From positions 1 through 13,136 of the forward strand of contig CAXTPG010000117.1 in the NCBI GenBank assembly GCA_964246015.1: a stretch of DNA of 13,136 nt. The letters are read 5' to 3'. Both the position numbers and the translations under genes were made by a program. A model generated the notes under the pieces. The model worked only from the letters and a program-made list of their open reading frames with translations. It was not told the origin of the DNA and did no database searches. This stretch comes from JBBROS01 sp964246015. GTDB taxonomy: Bacteria > Pseudomonadota > Alphaproteobacteria > Acetobacterales > Acetobacteraceae. This document shows positions 7,546-13,136 of this stretch, in pieces; position 1 is the first letter of the stretch; every line of letters begins with the position of its first letter.

Positions 7546-8850
7546 TCAGCCCTCCGTGCGCTCCAGGATGGGCTTGAACGCGGCCGTCGCCGCCCGAAGC
7601 TCCGTGGCCGCGTCGGCGCCCCCGATCATGTTCGCCAGCGCGATGCCGAACACGTCGCGGAACTCGGTCACCGCCACGATCTCGGGCAGGGACGGGTAGG
7701 CCAGCTTCCCCGCCGCCTCCGCGCAGGCCAGCCAACGCCGGTTCACCTTCGCCTCCGGCATCCCCGCAAGCGCCGCGTAGGCGGAGCTGCGGGGCGGCGC
7801 GCCGATCCCCTCCGCCAACTGCCGCGCCTGCATCGACTTGCCCGCCGCCCATTGCAGATACAGCCACGCCGCCTCCTTCTTGCGGCTGCTGGCGGAAATC
7901 GCGAGCGCGTCCGACGTCAACCCCACGCGGTGCGCGACCGGCCCCGGCGGCATCACCGAATACCCGACCTGGCCCACCACCTTCGACCGCGTCGGATCCT
8001 CCAGCGGCACGAACAGGCCGTTGGTATCGAACCACATCGCCGCCCGGCCCTGCGCGAAGCTCGACTGGCATTCCGGCCAGTTGAACCCCACCATCCCCAC
8101 CGGTCCGGCCTCCCGCGCCAGCGCCTGGTACAGCTTCGCCGCCTCGATCGCCTCCGGCCCGTCCGTGTTCAGGCGCCCATCGGGGCCGACCGCGTCGACG
8201 CCGTACCCGATCAGCATGCTGACCCACACCAGCGTGTTGGCGTTCTTCAGGCCGCGCATGACGCAGCCGGCGACGCCATGGGCCGGGTCGTTGAGCTTTC
8301 GCGCGGCCTCCAGGATCGCGGGAAAGCTGCCGGGCACTTCCACGCCACGCGCCGCGAACAGCGCCGCGTTGGTGAACATGATCCAGTGATCGACGTTGAT
8401 CGGCAGCATCGTCAGGCTGCCGTCGCGCTGCGCCATGGTGCGGACGATCCCGTCCGGGAAGTCGGCCACGTCGAACTCGGGAGCGGTAAGCTTCGGGTCC
8501 GCGATCATGGGCCGCAGATCCGCGAGCCAGCCGCCCTTCGCGGTCAGCCGCTTGTGCACATGCGGCGCAACGAAGGCGACGTCGAAGCTGGTGCGGCCGG
8601 AGGCGAACTCGACGACCATCTTCTGGCGCTGCTGCTGCTCGGGGATCTGCTCGGCGCCGACCTTGATGCCGGTCAGCGCCTCGAACGCTGCCTGTTCGCG
8701 CTGAAAGAAGTCGCTGCGGGGGCTTTTGGCCAGCAGCACCTCGATGCTGGTGCCCTTCAGGCGCTGCCAGTCGAAGCCGGACTGGGCGAGGGCCGGGGCC
8801 GCGGCAAGGGATGCGGCCGTGCCCAGCATGGTGCGTCGTGTCAGCGTCAT
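7546..8850 (-). CDS. ABC transporter extracellular solute-binding protein, family 1 (434 aa)
   Basis: This is a periplasmic binding protein resembling the sugar/polyol/glycerol-phosphate (MalE/UgpB-like) family 1 group. The leader MTLTRRTMLGTAASLAAAP has a twin-arginine pair, and cleavage is likely after ALA. The mature part has the typical KGTSIEVLL first strand, an FEALTGIKVGAEQIP segment, DVAFVAPH, PINVDHWIMFTNAALF, and FAQGRAAMWFDTNGLF late in the protein, all typical of the fold. GGGAG (plus-strand 8857-8861) lies 6 bp upstream of the ATG. No ABC permease or ATPase gene is in the window, so it is an orphan here. Downstream on the same strand are the DctP-like gene and the MCP gene. Its promoter must lie in the 142-bp region shared with the divergent kdp operon. 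The ligand is unknown; a carbohydrate is a guess from the family. Confidence 0.9.
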   Translation of the reverse strand: MTLTRRTMLGTAASLAAAPALAQSGFDWQRLKGTSIEVLLAKSPRSDFFQREQAAFEALTGIKVGAEQIPEQQQRQKMVVEFASGRTSFDVAFVAPHVHKRLTAKGGWLADLRPMIADPKLTAPEFDVADFPDGIVRTMAQRDGSLTMLPINVDHWIMFTNAALFAARGVEVPGSFPAILEAARKLNDPAHGVAGCVMRGLKNANTLVWVSMLIGYGVDAVGPDGRLNTDGPEAIEAAKLYQALAREAGPVGMVGFNWPECQSSFAQGRAAMWFDTNGLFVPLEDPTRSKVVGQVGYSVMPPGPVAHRVGLTSDALAISASSRKKEAAWLYLQWAAGKSMQARQLAEGIGAPPRSSAYAALAGMPEAKVNRRWLACAEAAGKLAYPSLPEIVAVTEFRDVFGIALANMIGGADAATELRAATAAFKPILERTEG

Positions 8851-8896
8851 CGCGGGCTCCCGTTTGCCGCAGAACCAAGCAAGCTACGGGCCAGCG

Positions 8897-8950
8897 GCGT
8901 TTACACCCCCTTTATGCTGCACCGCACACTTCGCCGTCGCGCGTTTACGC
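8897..8950 (+). promoter_or_regulatory. Putative KdpE operator: three phased TTTAYRC heptamers
   Basis: In the 142-bp divergent region upstream of the kdp genes, TTTACAC (8900-8906), TTTATGC (8911-8917) and TTTACGC (8944-8950) start 11 and 33 bp apart, so all three face the same side of the helix. The first and third are both preceded by GCG. As I recall it, the E. coli KdpE site has TTTATAC and TTTACAC half-sites 11 bp apart, followed by CCCC; here TTTACACCCC is found as well. The region also holds a small hairpin, CGCCC-ATC-GGGCG (8948-8960). No clear -35/-10 pair is visible. The assignment to KdpE is inference; no kdpE gene is in the window. Confidence 0.55.
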
Positions 8951-8980
8951 CCATCGGGCGCACACCCCTCCGGGATTGCT

Positions 8981-8984
8981 GGAG
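8981..8984 (+). promoter_or_regulatory. Ribosome binding site supporting a TTG start
   Basis: GGAG, followed by AA, sits 8 bp before TTG 8993. It is the main reason to take the TTG as the start of the first kdp-leader microprotein, because no upstream ATG in that frame is near a plausible site. Confidence 0.55.
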
Positions 8985-8992
8985 AACCGACT

Positions 8993-9076
8993 TTGACCGA
9001 CCTCATCGTCCTCGTGCTCGGCACCGGGGGCATCCTCCTCATGGCCGGCTACGCCGCCTTGTGCGACCGGATCTAG
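8993..9076 (+). CDS. 27-aa membrane microprotein upstream of kdpF, TTG start
   Basis: TTG 8993 opens a 27-codon frame ending at TAG 9074-9076. It encodes MTDLIVLVLGTGGILLMAGY followed by AALCDRI. That is one hydrophobic helix (about residues 4-23) ending in a short polar CDRI tail, the layout of a single-span inner-membrane peptide. GGAG lies 8 bp upstream, and the kdpF start follows after only 4 bp, so it appears to be the first gene of the kdp operon. From memory, short proteins with an A(C)(D/E)R(I/L) ending occur ahead of kdpF in several bacteria, sometimes with an uninformative transporter name; I cannot verify this here. It might be a second KdpF-like lipid-facing stabiliser of KdpFABC. 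It is too short for most automatic gene callers. Confidence 0.6.
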   Translation: MTDLIVLVLGTGGILLMAGYAALCDRI

Positions 9077-9080
9077 ACGC

Positions 9081-9167
9081 ATGTTCGACCTCGTCCTGGG
9101 CGCCGCCGTCGCGGCCGGCCTGCTGATCTATCTCGTCTGGGCGCTCGTCCGCCCCGAAGACTTCTAG
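9081..9167 (+). CDS. kdpF: KdpF, small subunit of the K+-transporting ATPase (28 aa)
   Basis: ATG 9081 encodes 28 residues with one hydrophobic span (about residues 3-22) and the ending LVRPEDF. This matches the KdpF pattern of a single helix, YLVxAL, and a short acidic-aromatic tail. KdpF sits against KdpA in the membrane and stabilises the KdpFABC complex. It lies 4 bp after the TTG microprotein and 10 bp before kdpA, the expected position. The Shine-Dalgarno is weak (CGGATC about 10 bp upstream), suggesting coupling to the preceding frame. The small size is normal for the family. Confidence 0.88.
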   Translation: MFDLVLGAAVAAGLLIYLVWALVRPEDF

Positions 9168-9177
9168 GAACCATGCC

Positions 9178-10875
9178 ATGACATTGATCGGCTGGGCGCA
9201 GATCGCGCTCGTGCTGGCGCTCGTCTTCGCGGCCGCCGTGCCGCTGGGACTGTACATCGCCTCCGTCCTGCAAGGCCGCACCCGCTTCCTGGCCCCGGTC
9301 GAAGCCGGCTTCTACCGCCTCGCCGGAGTCGACCCGCCGGCCCAGATGGGCTGGAAGACCTACGCCGCCGCCCTCATCGTCCTCAGCGCCGTCCACTTCG
9401 TGCTGCTGTATGTCATGCTGCGCGTCCAGGACATGCTGCCCTTCAACCCGGCCGGCCAGGGGCCCGTCTCCGCCAAGCTCGCCTTCAACACCGCCGTCAG
9501 CTTCGTCACCAACACCAACTGGCAGGCCTATGGGGGCGAAACCACGCTCTCGCACGGCACCCAGATGTGGGGCCTGACCGTCCACAACTTCCTGTCCGCC
9601 GCAGCCGGCATCAGCGCCGCCGCCGTCGTCGCCCGCGCCTTCGCCGGCGGCGGCCTCAAGACCCTCGGCAACTTCTGGGTCGATCTCACGCGCATCACCC
9701 TCTACGTCCTGCTCCCCATCGTCCTCGTCTACACCGTCTTCCTCATCGCCTGCGGCGTGCCGCAGACCATGGCCGGTTCCGTCGACGCCGACACGCTGGA
9801 TGGCGCGAAGCAGACCATCGCCCTCGGCCCCGTCGCCTTCCAGGAGGCGATCAAGCTGCTCGGCACCAATGGCGGCGGCTTCTTCAACGTGAACTCCGCC
9901 CACCCGTTCGAGAACCCGACCGCGCTGTCCAACATCGTCGAGACCTGGTCCGAGATCGTCATCCCCTTCGCCCTGACCGTGACGTTCGGCGTCATCGTCC
10001 GCGACAAGCGCCAGGGCTTCGCCCTGTTCTGGACCATGGCCATCCTCATGGTCGCCTTCGTCGTCGCCTGCTACGCGGCGGAAGGCGGCGGCAACCCCCT
10101 CCTGACCGCCCTCGGCGTCGATCCCGCCATGGGCAACATGGAGGGCAAGGACGTCCGCTTCGGCACCGCCATGTCCTCGCTCTTCGCCGTGACCACGACA
10201 GCCACCTCCGACGGCGCCGTCATCGCCATGCACGACAGCTTCACCCCGCTGGGCGGCCTGGTGCCGCTGTTCCTGATGCAGTTGGGCGAGGTCATCCCCG
10301 GCGGCGTCGGCTCGGGCCTCTACGGCATCATCGTCTTCGCCCTGCTGGCCGTGTTCGTGGCCGGGCTGATGGTGGGCCGCACGCCCGAGTATCTCGGCAA
10401 GAAGGTGCAGGCCCGGGAGATCAAGCTGGCGATGCTCGCCGTGCTCATTCTGCCGCTGTGCATCCTCGGGGGCACCTCGCTCTGCCTGGTGCTGGAGAAC
10501 GGCGTGTCCTCGCTCGCAAACGCCGGCCCGCATGGGCTGAGCGAGATGCTGTACGCCTTCACCTCCGCCACCGCCAACAACGGCAGCGCCTTCGCCGGCC
10601 TCACCGCCGACACCCCGCTGCTGGATTACGGCCTGGGCGCCTGCATGATCCTGGGGCGCTTCGCCTTCATGATCCCCGTGCTCGCCATCGCCGGCTCCCT
10701 GGCCGCCAAGCCCAAGCTCGCGGAAAGCCCCGGCACCTTCCCGACGCACGGCCCGCTGTTCATCGGCCTCCTGATCGGCGTGATCCTCATCATGGGCGGC
10801 CTGCAATTCCTGCCCGCCCTCAGCCTTGGGCCCATCGCCGAGCACTTCGTCATGCTCGCCGGCAAGACCTTCTAG
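9178..10875 (+). CDS. kdpA: Potassium-transporting ATPase channel-like subunit KdpA (565 aa)
   Basis: This is the K+-selective, channel-like subunit of the high-affinity KdpFABC pump in the inner membrane, with about ten membrane helices. The four selectivity-filter segments are recognisable: VTNTNWQAYGGE (Asn112), LGTNGGGFFNVNSAHPFENP (Thr230, Gly232), TTTATSDGAVIAMHDS (Ser344, Gly346) and TSATANNGSAFAGL (Asn467/468, Gly469). ATG 9178 has AGGA 8 bp upstream at 9166-9169, across the kdpF stop. The overlapping ATG at 9173 meets a stop after two codons. The length is close to E. coli KdpA. Oddities are Asp345 just before the filter Gly, where E. coli has Cys, and Pro374 in GEVIPGGVGSGLYG, where E. 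coli has Phe. The filter residues themselves are kept, so activity is expected. The assignment is secure. Confidence 0.98.
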   Translation: MTLIGWAQIALVLALVFAAAVPLGLYIASVLQGRTRFLAPVEAGFYRLAGVDPPAQMGWKTYAAALIVLSAVHFVLLYVMLRVQDMLPFNPAGQGPVSAKLAFNTAVSFVTNTNWQAYGGETTLSHGTQMWGLTVHNFLSAAAGISAAAVVARAFAGGGLKTLGNFWVDLTRITLYVLLPIVLVYTVFLIACGVPQTMAGSVDADTLDGAKQTIALGPVAFQEAIKLLGTNGGGFFNVNSAHPFENPTALSNIVETWSEIVIPFALTVTFGVIVRDKRQGFALFWTMAILMVAFVVACYAAEGGGNPLLTALGVDPAMGNMEGKDVRFGTAMSSLFAVTTTATSDGAVIAMHDSFTPLGGLVPLFLMQLGEVIPGGVGSGLYGIIVFALLAVFVAGLMVGRTPEYLGKKVQAREIKLAMLAVLILPLCILGGTSLCLVLENGVSSLANAGPHGLSEMLYAFTSATANNGSAFAGLTADTPLLDYGLGACMILGRFAFMIPVLAIAGSLAAKPKLAESPGTFPTHGPLFIGLLIGVILIMGGLQFLPALSLGPIAEHFVMLAGKTF

Positions 10876-10887
10876 GACACACGAACC

Positions 10888-12948
10888 ATGGCCCCGACCT
10901 CGCAGAACACCGCCGAGACCATCGCACTGTTCGACGGCGCGATCATCGCCCGCGCCGCCCGCGACGCGTTCGTGAAGCTCAATCCCCTCAAGCTGATCCG
11001 CAACCCCGTCATCTTCGTGACCGAGATCGTCTCGATCCTCGTCACCATCCTCGCCATCCGCAACCTGGCCACGTCGGCCCCCGCCGCCTTCCCCGTCGCC
11101 ATCGCCGTCTGGCTCTGGCTCACCGTCCTGTTCGCGACCTTCGCCGAAGCCGTCGCCGAGGGCCGCGGACGCGCCCGCGCCGAAAGCCTGCGCCGCGCGC
11201 GCAGCGACACGATGGCCAAGGTCATCGCCCGCCCCGAGGACCGCGCCCGCTGGACCGAAACCCCGGCGCCCGACCTGCGCCGCGGCACCCTCGTCGTCGT
11301 CGAGGCCGGCGACCTCGTCCCCTCCGACGGCGAGATCGTCGAAGGCGTCGCCAGCGTCAACGAAAGCGCCATCACCGGCGAAAGCGCCCCCGTGATCCGC
11401 GAGGCCGGCGGCGACCGCAGCGCCGTCACCGGCGGCACCATGGTCGTCTCCGACTGGCTCGTCATCCGCATCACCGCCGAACCCGGCTCCACCTTCATCG
11501 ACCGCATGATCGCCCTCGTCGAAGGCGCCGAACGCCGCAAGACGCCCAACGAGATCGCCCTCGACATCCTCCTCGCCGGCCTCACGATCATCTTCCTGAT
11601 CGCGACCGTCACCCTCGTCGGCCTCGCCAAATACTCGGGCACCGACCTCGGCGTCCCCGTCCTCGTTGCCCTCTTCGTCACCCTCATCCCCACAACCATC
11701 GGCGGCCTGCTCTCGGCCATCGGCATCGCCGGCATGGACCGCCTCATCCGCTTCAACGTCGTCGCCACCTCCGGCCGCGCCGTCGAGGCCGCGGGCGACG
11801 TCGACACCCTCCTGCTCGACAAGACCGGTACCATCACCTTCGGCAACCGCGCCGCCGCCGGGCTGTATCCCGTGGCAGGCATCGACGAGCGCACGCTGGC
11901 CGAGGCCGCCGTGCTCGCCTCCCTCGGCGACGACACGCCCGAAGGCCGCTCCATCCTCGCCTACGTCCGCGACCGCCACGGCCTGGCGCCCGAACGTCCG
12001 GAAGGCGCGACGGTCGTCCCCTTCAGCGCCAACACCCGCGTCAGCGGCCTCGACGCCGGCGGACGAAGCTGGCGCAAGGGCGCTGTCGACAGCGTCCTCG
12101 CCCTTTCCGGCACCGCCGCCCCGCCCGCCTTCACCGCAGCGGTCGACCGCATCGCCCGCGCCGGCGGCACCCCCCTCGCCGTCCTCCGCGACCCCGGTGA
12201 CGGAAGGGGGCAACTGATGGGCGTCATCGAACTCAAGGACATCGTCAAGCCCGGCATCCGCGACCGCTTCGCCGCCCTCCGCGCCATGGGCATCAAGACC
12301 GTCATGATCACCGGCGACAACAAGGTCACCGCCGCCGCGATCGCGACCGAGGCCGGCGTCGACGACTTCCTCGCCCAGGCCACCCCGCAGGACAAGCTCG
12401 ACTACATCCGCCGGGTGCAGGCCGAGGGCCGCCTGGTCGCCATGTGCGGCGACGGCACCAACGACGCCCCCGCCCTCGCGCAGGCCGACGTCGGCGTCGC
12501 CATGCAGACCGGCACCCAGGCCGCGCGCGAGGCCGGCAACATGGTCGACCTCGACAGCGACCCCACGAAGCTCATCGAGGTCGTCGAGATCGGCAAGCAG
12601 CTGCTGATCACCCGCGGCTCGCTCACCACCTTCAGCATCGCCAACGACGTCAGCAAATACTTCGCGATCCTGCCGGCGATCTTCGTCGCCACCTACCCGG
12701 AACTCGGCGCGCTGAACATCATGCACCTGGCCAGCCCGCAGAGCGCCATCCTCTCCGCCGTCATCTTCAACGCCCTCATCATCGTGGCCCTGGTGCCCCT
12801 CGCCCTCCGCGGCGTGAAGTTCACCCCCATCGGCGCCGCCGCCCTGCTGCGCCGCAACCTCCTCGTCTACGGCCTCGGCGGCCTCATCGCCCCCTTCATC
12901 GGCATCAAGCTGATCGACCTCATCCTGACGCTCATCGGAGTGGCCTGA
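10888..12948 (+). CDS. kdpB: Potassium-transporting P-type ATPase subunit KdpB (686 aa)
   Basis: This is the catalytic P-type ATPase subunit that hydrolyses ATP to drive K+ uptake through KdpFABC. The actuator motif TGES is at residues 163-166; Ser166 corresponds to the E. coli serine whose phosphorylation inhibits the pump. The phosphorylation motif DKTGT has Asp311, and the nucleotide domain shows FSANTRVSG and KGAVDS. TGDNKVTAAAIA and GDGTNDAPAL (Asp522) form the hinge/P-domain. Asp587 and Lys590 in NDVSKYFA match the charged membrane pair of the family. All key residues are offset by 4 from E. coli numbering, and the length is normal. AGGA (10874-10877) overlaps the kdpA stop, 10 bp before the ATG. 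The kdpB stop lies 2 bp before kdpC. A very long antisense frame over this gene is a codon-composition artefact. Confidence 0.98.
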   Translation: MAPTSQNTAETIALFDGAIIARAARDAFVKLNPLKLIRNPVIFVTEIVSILVTILAIRNLATSAPAAFPVAIAVWLWLTVLFATFAEAVAEGRGRARAESLRRARSDTMAKVIARPEDRARWTETPAPDLRRGTLVVVEAGDLVPSDGEIVEGVASVNESAITGESAPVIREAGGDRSAVTGGTMVVSDWLVIRITAEPGSTFIDRMIALVEGAERRKTPNEIALDILLAGLTIIFLIATVTLVGLAKYSGTDLGVPVLVALFVTLIPTTIGGLLSAIGIAGMDRLIRFNVVATSGRAVEAAGDVDTLLLDKTGTITFGNRAAAGLYPVAGIDERTLAEAAVLASLGDDTPEGRSILAYVRDRHGLAPERPEGATVVPFSANTRVSGLDAGGRSWRKGAVDSVLALSGTAAPPAFTAAVDRIARAGGTPLAVLRDPGDGRGQLMGVIELKDIVKPGIRDRFAALRAMGIKTVMITGDNKVTAAAIATEAGVDDFLAQATPQDKLDYIRRVQAEGRLVAMCGDGTNDAPALAQADVGVAMQTGTQAAREAGNMVDLDSDPTKLIEVVEIGKQLLITRGSLTTFSIANDVSKYFAILPAIFVATYPELGALNIMHLASPQSAILSAVIFNALIIVALVPLALRGVKFTPIGAAALLRRNLLVYGLGGLIAPFIGIKLIDLILTLIGVA

Positions 12949-12950
12949 GC

Positions 12951-13136
12951 ATGCAACACCTTCGCCCGGCGATCACCCTGATCGTCCTCTTCACCCTCGT
13001 CACCGGCCTCGCCCTGCCGCTCGGCTTCACCGGTCTCGCCGGTGCCGTCATGCCCTTTCAGGCCGGCGGCTCGCTGATCCTGAAGGACGGCAAGGTCATC
13101 GGCTCCGCCCTGATCGGCCAGGCCTGGACGCAGGAC
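12951..13136 (+). CDS. kdpC: KdpC, K+-transporting ATPase subunit C, 3'-truncated by the window edge
   Basis: Only the first 62 codons are present. LRPAITLIVLFTLVTGLALP is the single N-terminal membrane helix of KdpC. It is followed by the family pattern FTGLAGAVMPFQAGGSLI, then DGKVIGSALIGQ at the start of the periplasmic domain. KdpC is the accessory subunit of the complex that raises the pump's affinity. The ATG is 2 bp after the kdpB stop, with GGAG 10 bp upstream inside kdpB, so translation is coupled. A full protein would be about 190-200 residues. Whether kdpD and kdpE follow cannot be seen. Confidence 0.95.
   Translation, partial: MQHLRPAITLIVLFTLVTGLALPLGFTGLAGAVMPFQAGGSLILKDGKVIGSALIGQAWTQD

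Noticed and set aside
7523..8878. Alternative 451-codon minus-strand frame overlapping the ABC binding protein
   Set aside because: It is a frame-shifted shadow with low-complexity translation. The 7546-8850 frame has a leader peptide and full family 1 binding-protein character.
8726..9076. A 116-codon plus-strand frame starting at 8726 that includes the microprotein
   Set aside because: Its upstream part lies opposite the binding-protein gene and across the regulatory region, with no protein-like character. Only the last 27 codons have a ribosome site and a sensible membrane helix.
9073..12726. A 1217-codon open frame antisense to kdpF, kdpA and kdpB
   Set aside because: It mirrors the kdp genes' strong C-ending codon use (GTC/GAC/GCC), which removes antisense stops. 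The translation is low-complexity Gly/Asp/Glu/Ala/Val with no domain, and the sense frames are unmistakable kdp genes.

Overview
The window is a dense, very GC-rich stretch of bacterial chromosome. It most likely comes from an alphaproteobacterium of the Rhodospirillales/Acetobacteraceae kind. This is inferred from the protein style: alphaproteobacterial GAPDH and Pgk motifs, an MCP with the HAMP-to-signalling layout usual in that class, Tat-like leaders on binding proteins, and extreme G/C at third codon positions. No rRNA, tRNA, CRISPR array, insertion sequence or phage gene is visible.

Region 1 (1-4013, + strand) is a tightly packed central-carbon operon: transketolase (5' end outside the window), glyceraldehyde-3-phosphate dehydrogenase and phosphoglycerate kinase, with gaps of 4 and 2 bp. 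Together they link the pentose-phosphate (or Calvin) carbon rearrangements to lower glycolysis/gluconeogenesis. An imperfect GC-rich hairpin follows pgk. Behind it is a separate 87-codon gene (4098-4361) for a lysine-rich, probably coiled-coil protein that I do not recognise.

Region 2 (4530-8850, - strand) reads leftwards as three genes: an ABC-type family 1 solute-binding protein, a DctP-type TRAP solute-binding protein, and a two-transmembrane methyl-accepting chemotaxis protein. None of the permease or ATPase partners of either transporter type is present in the window. The DctP-like gene and the MCP gene are only 11 bp apart. This suggests a periplasmic-ligand sensing unit, although that function is inference.

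Region 3 (8851-13136, + strand) is the start of a high-affinity potassium uptake operon: a 27-codon TTG-start membrane microprotein, kdpF (28 aa), kdpA, kdpB and the first 62 codons of kdpC. The 142-bp divergent intergenic region upstream carries three TTTAYRC heptamers whose starts are 11 and 33 bp apart, all on one helical phase. They look like the half-sites of a KdpE operator. kdpD/kdpE are not in the window; they may lie beyond kdpC.

The most interesting items are the phased putative KdpE operator, the extra microprotein ahead of kdpF, unusual residues beside the third selectivity-filter segment of KdpA, and the SBP-SBP-MCP gene cluster.
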